Below are positions 7,908 through 14,754 of a stretch of DNA of 15,114 nucleotides, piece by piece. Within the stretch, counting starts at the first letter, position 1, and each line of letters starts with the position of its first letter. The notes beneath the pieces were generated by a model. The model was not told the DNA's origin. It saw only the letters and a list, made by a program, of their open reading frames with translations, and did no database searches. A program made the translations under genes and the position numbers. Source of the stretch: Thioploca sp. (GTDB lineage: Bacteria > Pseudomonadota > Gammaproteobacteria > Beggiatoales > Beggiatoaceae); assembly GCA_011371325.1 (NCBI GenBank), contig DRQV01000026.1, positions 1 through 15,114 of the forward strand, in the 5' to 3' direction.

Positions 7908-7952
7908 TAGAATGTGTGCCAATTATAAGGTCTTAATATGGAACACATTCTA
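7908..7952. repeat. Strong long hairpin between tolB and the small membrane gene
   Basis: TAGAATGTGT (7908-7917) pairs perfectly with ACACATTCTA (7943-7952). After one G/A mismatch the stem continues as CCA (7919-7921) with TGG (7939-7941), leaving a 17-base loop. It lies 12 bases after the minus-strand stop of the 66-aa gene and about 130 bases after tolB, so it could protect or end either convergent transcript. Neither flank is a real T-tract. The 10-bp ends could equally be the terminal repeats of a tiny degenerate element; the window holds no second copy. Confidence 0.5.
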
Positions 7953-7964
7953 TGACTAATTTTA

Positions 7965-8165
7965 TTAAAATCCATAGTGAGCTAATCTTATAACTGTTGG
8001 TATCAAAAATTTGCTAGTTTTTTGTTTAACTACAACAGTTTTATTTGTAGCAACTTGATTCTCTAAATTGATTTTTAACATTCCATAAATAAATGCAATC
8101 AAAGTTAAAATGGGAAGACCCATCAAGACAAAAGCAAATATTCCAATAAAAAGATAACTTAACAT
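7965..8165 (-). CDS. Small single-pass membrane protein, 66 aa, paralogue of the next small gene
   Basis: The protein begins MLSYLFIGIFAFVLMGLPIL and forms one hydrophobic helix to about residue 30, followed by a basic, polar tail of about 36 residues (with NKTVVVKQKTSK). It has a good Shine-Dalgarno sequence, AGGAG, nine bases before the ATG. The first 31 residues are clearly related to the 41-aa protein encoded at 8373-8498: both share FIGxxAFVLMGxPIL and IAFxYG. The tail is unrelated, so the paralogues differ after the helix. I do not recognise the family. The conserved core and both ribosome binding sites argue that the gene is real. A perfect palindrome lies just upstream of its ribosome binding site. 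Confidence 0.75.
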   Translation of the reverse strand: MLSYLFIGIFAFVLMGLPILTLIAFIYGMLKINLENQVATNKTVVVKQKTSKFLIPTVIRLAHYGF

Positions 8166-8180
8166 TTTAAAAATCTCCTA

Positions 8181-8198
8181 TTTACCAAATTTGGTAAA
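8181..8198. promoter_or_regulatory. 18-bp perfect palindrome, probable operator or leader hairpin
   Basis: TTTACCAAATTTGGTAAA is perfectly self-complementary. On the minus strand it lies one base before the AGGAG of the 66-aa gene. A possible -10 (TATAAA, 8206-8201) would start transcription near 8194, so the palindrome would cover the start site, a usual repressor position. It could alternatively fold in the mRNA beside the ribosome binding site. It is absent from the leader of the paralogous 41-aa gene. Confidence 0.5.
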
Positions 8199-8372
8199 AT
8201 TTTATAATTTATTTAACATTTTTAAGAATTAAAATCTTTTAAAATCATTGTGTTAATCTAAAACTAAAGCCTAATTTTCTAAATTAATTTTATATTAAAA
8301 CTCTATTTTTAATTCTCAACTTAATATATTCATATTGCATTATTGGGAATATGATATATTATAGACAAGTTC

Positions 8373-8498
8373 TTACGAGAGCTTATGCTTTGTTTCAAAC
8401 CCAGCTTTCATTATTCCGTAGAAGAATGCGATTACAACTAAAATAGGAATCCCCATTAAAACAAAAGCTGTCATTCCGATAAAAAGATTAGTTAACAT
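8373..8498 (-). CDS. Small single-pass membrane protein, 41 aa, paralogue of the 66-aa protein
   Basis: Reading the minus strand from the ATG at 8498-8496 to the TAA at 8375-8373 gives a 41-residue protein that starts MLTNLFIGMTAFVLMGIPIL and ends KHKLS. Residues about 4-30 form one membrane helix; the tail is short and basic. The ribosome binding site AGGTGA lies seven bases before the ATG. It matches the 66-aa protein through FIGxxAFVLMGxPIL and IAFxYG, evidence for a tandem duplication (207 bases lie between the two genes). No function is recognised. It is divergent from the octaheme cytochrome gene, 173 bases away, so a shared control region or a small accessory role there is possible. 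Confidence 0.7.
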   Translation of the reverse strand: MLTNLFIGMTAFVLMGIPILVVIAFFYGIMKAGFETKHKLS

Positions 8499-8671
8499 TT
8501 TAATCACCTATATAAAGTTAGTTGTATTTTTAGATAAAATTCTTATCTCTCTTTGTGTATAATAATACCCTAATATTGTAAACCAATTATGTCTGAAAAA
8601 TGCCTTTTTGTTAAGTAATATATCCAATCAAACTTTGTTTACATCTGTTTACAATTTAATTTCAAATTTTT

Positions 8672-10192
8672 ATGAAAAAACTACTAACTAATTCATTTTT
8701 AACGTTATTTATTATTTGCTATGTAACAACTGTATATTCCAGTGATACAAATTCAACTGCTGATCATAGTAAGTTTGAAATATTACAAGAATCATTAGCA
8801 ACTGGTCCTGCAGTAACTAAAGCTTGCCTTACCTGCCATACGGAAGCTGCCAAACAAGTTCATACAACTATACACTGGCAATGGCAATTCACTCATCCGG
8901 AAACCAATCAACTATTAGGTAAAAAAAATGTTATCAATAGTTTCTGCGGTTCTATTGTTAGCAATTATGCTCATTGTACTAGTTGCCATGTTGGTTATGG
9001 CTGGGAAGATGATAGTTTTGACTTTACCAAAGAAGAAAATGTAGATTGCTTAGTTTGCCATGATACTACTGGAACTTACGAAAAATTTCCTAATGATGCC
9101 GGCCATCCAGCTTACGAAGATAAATCCTATAATGGAATACTATTTAAAGCCCCAGATTTAAATTATGTAGCTCAAAATGTTGGAAAAACCAGCCGTAAAA
9201 CCTGTGGTGCTTGTCATTTTTATGGTGGTGGTGGAGATGGAGTTAAACATGGCGATTTAGATTCTTCTCTTACTGAACCAGATAAAGATTTAGACGTTCA
9301 CATGGATATAGATGGTTTAAATTTTAATTGTGCCACTTGCCATACTACTGACAATCATGATGTTAAAGGAAGTCGCTATAACTTAGTTGCTAAAGATACG
9401 CATGGGATTGATATTCCTGGCCGAGATGATAATAGTCGGGCTACTTGTGAATCTTGTCATGGTATGCGGCCACATATTCGTACCATAAATAATAAAATCA
9501 ATGACCATACTGATAGGATAGCTTGTCAAACTTGCCATATTCCTGCATATGCAAGAGGTGAAGTGATGACTAAAACTAGTTGGGATTGGTCAAAATCTAG
9601 TATTAATTCTCCAATGGGCGAATTTGAATGGGATGAAGAGCTTACTCCTGAATATGCTTGGTACTCGGGTAATATTCAATTTACTCTATTGGATGAAAAA
9701 ATTGATCCAACTAAACCAGTAAAAATCAATCATTTTTCTGGAAGTTATACTGATCCTAATGCCAGGATTTGGCCATTTAAAGTTATGCACGGTAGGCAAC
9801 CCTATGATACAAAAAATAATACTCTAGTTACCACTCATGTATTTGGTAAAGATACAGCAGCTTATTTACAATCTTTCGATTGGAATAATGCTATTAAAAC
9901 AGCAATGGATTCTATTGGTGCTGAGTATAGTGGCGAATATGGTTTTATTGATAATACTCTGATGTATTGGCCTTTATCACATATGATTGCTCCCAAAGAA
10001 GATGCTTTAGGTTGTGATGATTGCCATAGTAAAGCAGGTCGATTGGAAAGTCTTACTGATTTTTATATGCCAGGACGAGATAGCAATGTTTGGTTAGATA
10101 AAATAGGTTGGTTAATGGTATTAGCTACATTAGTTGGAGTTTTATTGCATGGATTGGGACGTATCATTTTCAATAGAAAAAGGAGCAAATAA
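8672..10192 (+). CDS. Membrane-anchored octaheme cytochrome c, tetrathionate reductase (OTR) family
   Basis: A 506-residue periplasmic multiheme cytochrome with eight CXXCH heme sites: CLTCH (52-56), CTSCH (102-106), CLVCH (126-130), CGACH (178-182), CATCH (220-224), CESCH (259-263), CQTCH (285-289) and CDDCH (448-452). Their number and spacing, the long gap before the last heme, and WPFKVMHGRQPYD (367-379) fit the octaheme tetrathionate reductase family. The Shewanella enzyme of that family reduces tetrathionate, nitrite and hydroxylamine in vitro; its physiological substrate is uncertain. A signal peptide (about 1-23) starts it, and a C-terminal helix (about 475-498, then NRKRSK) anchors it, unlike the soluble Shewanella protein. 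Its stop overlaps the start of a cytochrome b gene (TAATG), so the pair likely exchanges electrons with quinone. No Shine-Dalgarno sequence precedes the ATG. Confidence 0.92.
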   Translation: MKKLLTNSFLTLFIICYVTTVYSSDTNSTADHSKFEILQESLATGPAVTKACLTCHTEAAKQVHTTIHWQWQFTHPETNQLLGKKNVINSFCGSIVSNYAHCTSCHVGYGWEDDSFDFTKEENVDCLVCHDTTGTYEKFPNDAGHPAYEDKSYNGILFKAPDLNYVAQNVGKTSRKTCGACHFYGGGGDGVKHGDLDSSLTEPDKDLDVHMDIDGLNFNCATCHTTDNHDVKGSRYNLVAKDTHGIDIPGRDDNSRATCESCHGMRPHIRTINNKINDHTDRIACQTCHIPAYARGEVMTKTSWDWSKSSINSPMGEFEWDEELTPEYAWYSGNIQFTLLDEKIDPTKPVKINHFSGSYTDPNARIWPFKVMHGRQPYDTKNNTLVTTHVFGKDTAAYLQSFDWNNAIKTAMDSIGAEYSGEYGFIDNTLMYWPLSHMIAPKEDALGCDDCHSKAGRLESLTDFYMPGRDSNVWLDKIGWLMVLATLVGVLLHGLGRIIFNRKRSK

Positions 10193-10803
10193 TGGCACAA
10201 GTTATGATGTATAAAGGTTTTGAACGCTTTTGGCATTGGCTACAAGCTGGTTTAATGATTGCTATGTTGATCACTGGTTTTGAAATTCATGGTACAGTTA
10301 ATTGGCTAGGTTTTGAAACTGCAATTAATGCCCATATTATTTTAGCCTGGAGTTTGATTGGACTGTGGATATTCGCAATTTTTTGGCATTTAGTTACCGG
10401 AGAATGGAAGCAATATATTCCTTCAGGTTTAACTCAAATAATTGGTATGATGCGTTATTATATTATTGGGATTTTTTTAGGTGCTGAACATCCATTCCAA
10501 AAAACTACTTTAAAAAAACATAATCCTTTACAACGCATGGCTTATTTATCACTACATGTAATAATTTCTCCAATGATTTGGATTTCTGGTGGTTACTTGT
10601 ATTTATTTTATACGATTCGAGAAGTCTGGGGATTGGAAATAGTAAGCTTTATGCCAGTGGCTCTAATACATACCGTAGCGGCATTTGCCTTGTTAACATT
10701 TTTAGTTGCCCATCTTTATCTTGCGATAACCACAAGTGAAAAACCTTTCGGTTATGTTAGGGCTATGATAACTGGTTATGAAGATGAAAAATCGGTTAAA
10801 TAA
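10192..10803 (+). CDS. Cytochrome b561-type membrane subunit (quinone-side partner)
   Basis: A 203-residue integral membrane protein of the prokaryotic cytochrome b561 / thiosulfate-reductase cytochrome B type. About four or five helices are visible (roughly 16-32, 46-66, 82-97, 117-138, 156-179). The first carries the diagnostic RFWHWLQAG (His15), and further heme-ligand candidates are His33, His48, His66, His122, His160 and His174, enough for two b hemes across the membrane. Such subunits pass electrons between quinol and a periplasmic cytochrome or molybdoenzyme. Here the partner must be the octaheme cytochrome, because the ATG overlaps its stop by one base and is preceded by a strong AGGAG. 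Whether electrons flow toward or away from quinone is not shown by the sequence. Confidence 0.9.
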   Translation: MAQVMMYKGFERFWHWLQAGLMIAMLITGFEIHGTVNWLGFETAINAHIILAWSLIGLWIFAIFWHLVTGEWKQYIPSGLTQIIGMMRYYIIGIFLGAEHPFQKTTLKKHNPLQRMAYLSLHVIISPMIWISGGYLYLFYTIREVWGLEIVSFMPVALIHTVAAFALLTFLVAHLYLAITTSEKPFGYVRAMITGYEDEKSVK

Positions 10804-10844
10804 AAATCCTAAAAATTGCTCGATCTATAATGGATAATGGTTAG

Positions 10845-11471
10845 ATGTTTACAAAAATTTATATAATTTCTATATTATCTTTGCTAGCCGTTGCTTGCGT
10901 TACAGTTAATGTTTATTTTCCAGTTGCAGCCGCTGAGAAAGCTGCTGATAAATTTGTTGGTCAAGTTTATCAAAAATCTATTCCCAAAGTTTTAAATGAA
11001 GAAATTAAACCAAAAGATTCTTCTGAAGAAAATATTTGGGGAACAGATTCACCTAACAGTAGTTTACCTTGGCCCATAAAATTGGCCAATATATTTATCT
11101 CATCTGCTTATGCTGAGATAAATATAGATATATCCAGCCCAAATATTCAAATATTACAAGATAATATGGCTAAAAGACATCAAAAATTAAAAAGAGGATA
11201 TGAAATTGGTGCAATAGGTATAACTAATGATGGTTTAGTTACTTTACGCAATCCTGATAAAATACCGTTAAAAAATCTCCCTAAAATAAAACGTTGGATA
11301 GAAGAGGAAAACCAAGAACGGTTAAATTTATATAAAGAAATTGCCTTGGAAAATAAGCATCCAGAATGGGAGTCGGATATTAAGGCCATTTTTATTAGTC
11401 GTTGGATAGAACTTGCCGAATCTGGTTGGTGGTATCAAGATTCTAAAGAACAATGGCAACGTAAACAATAA
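10845..11471 (+). CDS. DUF1318/YdbL-type lipoprotein with N-terminal extension
   Basis: A 208-residue envelope protein. The N-terminus MFTKIYIISILSLLAVAC is a lipoprotein-type signal (Cys18), followed by VTVNVYFPVAAAEKAADKFVGQVY (19-42). The C-terminal part (about 92-205) is the DUF1318 domain as in E. coli YdbL: IDISSPNIQILQDNMAKRHQKLK, GAIGITNDGLVTLRN, EEENQERLNLYKEIA and the final GWWYQDSKEQWQRK. Between them, PIKLANIFISSAYA (77-90) resembles a second signal-peptide end. In E. coli YdbL works with YdbH and YnbE in transport between the membranes; the short N-terminal part here may play the YnbE role, which is inference. No YdbH-like protein is in the window. The gene follows the cytochrome b gene by 41 bases, perhaps as part of its transcript. 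Confidence 0.8.
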   Translation: MFTKIYIISILSLLAVACVTVNVYFPVAAAEKAADKFVGQVYQKSIPKVLNEEIKPKDSSEENIWGTDSPNSSLPWPIKLANIFISSAYAEINIDISSPNIQILQDNMAKRHQKLKRGYEIGAIGITNDGLVTLRNPDKIPLKNLPKIKRWIEEENQERLNLYKEIALENKHPEWESDIKAIFISRWIELAESGWWYQDSKEQWQRKQ

Positions 11472-11508
11472 TTCTAATTGTATAATTAGAATAAACTGTA
11501 CTATTTTT
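11471..11508 (+). terminator. Hairpin at the end of the DUF1318 gene, possible terminator
   Basis: ATTCTAATT (11471-11479) and AATTAGAAT (11484-11492) form a perfect 9-bp stem with the loop GTAT, starting at the last base of the stop codon. A T-run, ATTTTT, comes about ten bases after the stem, so it is not a textbook terminator. It would end the octaheme-cytochrome b-DUF1318 transcript. Confidence 0.4.
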
Positions 11509-11792
11509 ACCACAAAAAAAAATATTTGTTGTTTTTTTTCGACAAAGTGTTGCATTTTTATTTTTTTTAAGTTAGAGTGTCTAAACATATTGAACAATAA
11601 CTTAAGTTCAAAACAACGATTATATATTAAGGTAATAAAGAAGTCTAAGACTTCAATTTTACTTGCTATAGACCAAATATTAAGAACTACATCTAACTCA
11701 TAATTTTTTGGGCATAGATAGCTTTATTGGCATAGATAGCTTTATTTTTAAGTAATTGATACAGTATTAAATAAAATCGGAGATTTTTTATA
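11472..11792 (+). other. 321-base leader region of the porin gene, non-coding
   Basis: No convincing gene is seen; short open frames here are low-complexity. The region holds long A and T runs (about 11513-11571), a dyad TTGAAC/GTTCAA around the palindrome AACTTAAGTT (11590-11611), a tight hairpin GAAGTC-TAA-GACTTC (11640-11654) followed by AATTTT, and an 18-bp tandem duplication (11711-11746). No clear -35/-10 pair is found near the porin start, so a longer transcribed leader with structure is plausible. The ribosome binding site GGAG lies about ten bases before the porin ATG. Confidence 0.5.
11711..11746 (+). repeat. Two perfect tandem copies of an 18-bp unit before the porin
   Basis: GGCATAGATAGCTTTATT occurs at 11711-11728 and again, head to tail and without change, at 11729-11746, 47 bases before the porin ATG. 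The spacing of 18 bases is close to two helical turns, as in iterated protein sites. A simple slippage duplication is the other explanation. Confidence 0.75.
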
Positions 11793-13049
11793 ATGAATCG
11801 GAAAATGCTTACATTAGCAGTTGCTACTGCTCTAGTAGTCCCTATGGCAGCTCAAGCTGACGTTACATTATCAGGTATAATTCAAGCAGAAATCGGTAGT
11901 TGGGAAGTTGCTGGTGGTGATGAAACTAATGCTTATCGCACTAATGGTACACAAACAACTGATGATATGAGTCGCCAAACTCGTACCTATGATGAAGGTG
12001 GTGCTATAACTAATTATGGCATGAGCAATATATTACTTCAGTTTAACGAAAAATTGGGTAACAGCGGTATTACTGCTAATGGACAGTATCAAGTTGGTTT
12101 CAATACTTCTAAAAATCAGGGGTTAACTGGTAAAAAACCAGTTTGGGTTGGTTTAAAAGGCTCTGCTCTTTATTTCCGTTATGGTACTTTGACAGGTGCT
12201 TATAAATCATCTCGTACTCTTATCGATCCATGGTCATATACTTCCTTGCAAGCTAGTGGTACAGCTGGTGGCATGAGTGGTAATCGTTATCACAGTGTAA
12301 ATTGGGATGCCAGTAAACAAAAATTTTTAGTTAATACTAGTGCGGCAGTTTCTAATGCTAATGGTTTAACCAATGAAGGTTTCGTTGATGGTACTCTTGA
12401 ATTAGGAGTTAACTTTAGTGGTTTTGTATTTAAAATTCAAGGTATAATTGACGATGCTGCCCCTATGAATGGAGCAGGAATGCTTGAACTTAGATATGAA
12501 GCTCCTAGTTTTGCAATGTGGGCCAGTGCTTCTTATACTGACTTAGACATAAAAGATACATTTGATGATGCTATTGATGATATTAAAGATTCCGTAGACG
12601 AAATTACTAATGATCTTACTGAGGAAGAAGCAAAAGCTAGAAGAGATGCTAGGAATGCAGATGAGGGTCTTGGCAACTGGAAAGTTGGTGGTCAATTTAA
12701 ACTTGGCAATACTTTGAAAGTTGGTCTTCAATATGAAGATGCGGAAATGGGTCATTTTGATAACAATAGCGATGGTGGTAACTACATCCTTGGTTCTATT
12801 GAAGCTGGCATGAATAACATGGTTATTGCCGCATGGGTTGGTGCTTATAGTTCTGATATAGATGACAAAAATAGAATGAGAGATGTCAACGGTGATTCTT
12901 TAGACGAAGATGCTTTAAGCTGGGCTGTTGGTGTTAAATATAACTTCAGCAAACGTTCCCAAGTATACTTAGGCTATCGTCAAACTGATAGTGATAATGA
13001 CTACCGTGACGAAAACATTGCTGTAATGGGTATTAAACAATCATTCTAA
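11793..13049 (+). CDS. Gram-negative porin (Porin_4 type)
   Basis: A trimeric outer-membrane beta-barrel channel for small solutes, by family. The 418 residues start with a signal peptide cut after AQA (residue 22). The mature protein opens with VTLSGIIQAEIGSW, the common first strand of Neisseria/Bordetella-like porins, and ends with a C-terminal Phe (GIKQSF), the BAM recognition signal. Alternating strands such as VKYNFSKRSQVYLGYRQTD (381-399) are clear. Residues about 252-291 form an unusual acidic, helix-prone insertion (IKDTFDDAIDDIKDSVDE..., then TEEEAKARRDARNADEG) between barrel strands, probably an extracellular loop. A strong ribosome binding site (GGAG) and the terminator fit an abundant protein. 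Confidence 0.9.
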   Translation: MNRKMLTLAVATALVVPMAAQADVTLSGIIQAEIGSWEVAGGDETNAYRTNGTQTTDDMSRQTRTYDEGGAITNYGMSNILLQFNEKLGNSGITANGQYQVGFNTSKNQGLTGKKPVWVGLKGSALYFRYGTLTGAYKSSRTLIDPWSYTSLQASGTAGGMSGNRYHSVNWDASKQKFLVNTSAAVSNANGLTNEGFVDGTLELGVNFSGFVFKIQGIIDDAAPMNGAGMLELRYEAPSFAMWASASYTDLDIKDTFDDAIDDIKDSVDEITNDLTEEEAKARRDARNADEGLGNWKVGGQFKLGNTLKVGLQYEDAEMGHFDNNSDGGNYILGSIEAGMNNMVIAAWVGAYSSDIDDKNRMRDVNGDSLDEDALSWAVGVKYNFSKRSQVYLGYRQTDSDNDYRDENIAVMGIKQSF

Positions 13050-13081
13050 GTTATTTAAAGTTTTGAATGAATTTCAATCTA

Positions 13082-13114
13082 AAAGCCTCGTAATTAAATT
13101 TGCGAGGTTTTTTT
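13082..13114 (+). terminator. Rho-independent terminator of the porin gene, overlapping the hemH end
   Basis: CCTCG (13086-13090) pairs with CGAGG (13103-13107), extended by AAG with TTT, around a 12-base loop and followed by a run of seven T. It begins 33 bases after the porin stop. Its right half is also the last codons of the convergent hemH, which reads out at 13094; on that strand the tail is only CTTTT, so termination of hemH there would be weaker. Confidence 0.8.
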
Positions 13115-14161
13115 ATGCTCAGTAAATATTGTAAATTGTTTATTATCAGATTCTGGATTCCAGCCCTGAGTATGTTGAATGATTAATTGTGATAATAATT
13201 GAATATGTTCAATACTAGAATTTAACGCTGGAATATAATGGAATTCTTTCCCCCCAGCCTGTAAAAAAAATTGACGATTTTCATGGTCAATCTCTTCCAA
13301 AGTTTCTACACAATCCGTTGCAAAACCAGGGCATATAATATCTACTCTTTTTAATCCTTCTTTGCCAAGTTCAATTAATGTTTTATCAGTATAAGGTTTA
13401 AGCCACTCTTCTTTGCCAAATCTAGATTGAAATACCACTTGTGATGGCACATCAATTTGTTCTGCTACTAATCTAGCGGTTTTTTGACATTCACAGTAGT
13501 AAGGATCACCATTTAAAAAAAATCTCTTAGGAATACCATGAAAAGAAAATAATAATTTATCTGGTGTACCATGTTCAGCCCAATATCGCTTTATTTGAGT
13601 AGTTAAAGCGTTAATATAAACTGGATGATCATGGTAATGAGAAATAAATCTTACATCTGGTAACCAACGCCAAGTTTTAAAAACTTTATTAACTGCATCA
13701 AAAACTGAACCAGTAGAAGTAGATGAATATTGAGGATATAATGGTAATATCAAAATATATCTTGCGTTAGCTTGTCGTAATTGCTCTAAACCTGCTGCAA
13801 TTGAAGGATTTCCATAACGCATACCTAGCGCAATTGTAATCGGTCTATTAAAATCTGTTACCTGTTGAAGTTTATGTAATTGTATTTTACTAATTTCTAA
13901 TAATGGCGAACCTGCTTCAGTCCAAATTTGTTGATATTTTTTTGCCGAACGACTAGGCCGAATGCGTAAAATAACCCCATGTAAAATTAATCTCCATAAC
14001 CAACGTGGCATTTCAGTTATTCTAGGATCAGCCAAAAATTCTCCTAAATAATTTCGTAATGCTGATGTAGTTGGTGCATCAGGAGTACCTAGATTCACTA
14101 ATAAAACCCCTATTTGTGCTGGATTTTTATGATTATAAGTAGAATTATTATAAATAGTCAT
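13094..14161 (-). CDS. hemH: Ferrochelatase
   Basis: Inserts ferrous iron into protoporphyrin IX, the last step of protoheme synthesis, at the inner membrane. The 355-residue length is slightly above the bacterial norm, with short extra tails at both ends. Family blocks are GVLLVNLGTPDAP (18-30), LPLYPQYSSTSTGSVFD (139-155), LLFSFHGIPKRF (203-214) with the catalytic His208, YYCECQKTA (221-229), FQSRFGKEEWLKPYT (244-258) and CPGFATDCVETLEEI (277-291) with the acidic Glu286. The ATG at 14161 overlaps the end of an EcfT-like gene by 14 bases, suggesting coupled translation. The octaheme cytochrome and cytochrome b in this window are heavy users of its product. Confidence 0.96.
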   Translation of the reverse strand: MTIYNNSTYNHKNPAQIGVLLVNLGTPDAPTTSALRNYLGEFLADPRITEMPRWLWRLILHGVILRIRPSRSAKKYQQIWTEAGSPLLEISKIQLHKLQQVTDFNRPITIALGMRYGNPSIAAGLEQLRQANARYILILPLYPQYSSTSTGSVFDAVNKVFKTWRWLPDVRFISHYHDHPVYINALTTQIKRYWAEHGTPDKLLFSFHGIPKRFFLNGDPYYCECQKTARLVAEQIDVPSQVVFQSRFGKEEWLKPYTDKTLIELGKEGLKRVDIICPGFATDCVETLEEIDHENRQFFLQAGGKEFHYIPALNSSIEHIQLLSQLIIQHTQGWNPESDNKQFTIFTEHKKTSQI

Positions 14162-14750
14162 TTAAAATTAAAATTAGTATAATTAATGGGTAAATCCATT
14201 GCCACCATGGTGGTTTTGACAACTCTGGAATTTCTAAAAAATATAATGGAATTGTATTTGCACATGTCAATACTTTTGCAAATAATTCTGTTGGCTTATT
14301 ATTAGTATCTGAATTTATATCAGTATAAAAGTTCTGTACTATTTGAACAGTATCCAATACTAAAGCAATGCGTACAGCTAATCTTTCAGTTGGAAAACCT
14401 AACTTGGTTAATGGCAAAAACCACCATTGTAATGATGCAATAATTTCTTGGGTGGTAGTTATTGTTAAAAATAAGTTAGCTGCTAATATTATCGAGATTA
14501 ATATTATTACTTTTTCAATTACTATAAATAAATTTAAAATATTAAATATATCTGAACTAAAAAATAAGTTTAAGATTAAAATTGATAAAAATAACCAACG
14601 CAAGCGTATTAAAATAATTATAATTGGAGAGATTGGACATTTATAAATAATAAACAATAAGATTATAAAAATTATAAATGATATGTTATTAGTCATCACT
14701 AATCCGACAACTAATAACAAGAAGCAGATAAGACGTATGGCAGGATGCAA
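14148..14750 (-). CDS. EcfT/CbiQ-like membrane protein (ECF transporter T component family)
   Basis: A 200-residue, very hydrophobic protein with about five to six membrane helices. The N-terminal HPAIRLICFLLLV matches the (D/H)PRTKLLL start of EcfT/CbiQ proteins, and TQEIIASLQWWFLPLTKLGFPTERLAVRIALVLD (about 100-133) matches their coupling-helix region. EcfT joins ATPase subunits to a vitamin- or metal-binding S protein in uptake transporters. Because the HP motif is at residues 2-3, I keep the TTG at 14750, which follows the fimV stop by four bases; no ribosome binding site is seen, and the frame is closed just upstream. An ATG at 14696 would lose the motif. It overlaps hemH by 14 bases. 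No A or S component is in the window, so iron or heme-related transport is only a guess. Confidence 0.75.
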   Translation of the reverse strand: MHPAIRLICFLLLVVGLVMTNNISFIIFIILLFIIYKCPISPIIIILIRLRWLFLSILILNLFFSSDIFNILNLFIVIEKVIILISIILAANLFLTITTTQEIIASLQWWFLPLTKLGFPTERLAVRIALVLDTVQIVQNFYTDINSDTNNKPTELFAKVLTCANTIPLYFLEIPELSKPPWWQWIYPLIILILILNDYL

Positions 14751-14754
14751 TTTA

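Noticed and set aside
8558..8563. TATAAT upstream of the octaheme gene as its promoter
   Set aside because: No -35 element lies at 16-18 bases and the extended TG is out of register, so I do not list it as a supported promoter.
7776..8671. CRISPR array or tRNA in the hairpin-rich gap after tolB
   Set aside because: The repeats are single inverted pairs with no regular direct repeats, and no cloverleaf or GTTC T-arm with matching acceptor ends was found.
11413..11703. Open frame of 96 codons on the plus strand in the porin leader, and an 89-codon frame on the opposite strand
   Set aside because: Both overlap the end of the DUF1318 gene, have low-complexity Asn/Ile/Phe/Lys composition from A/T runs, and show no ribosome binding site or known motif.
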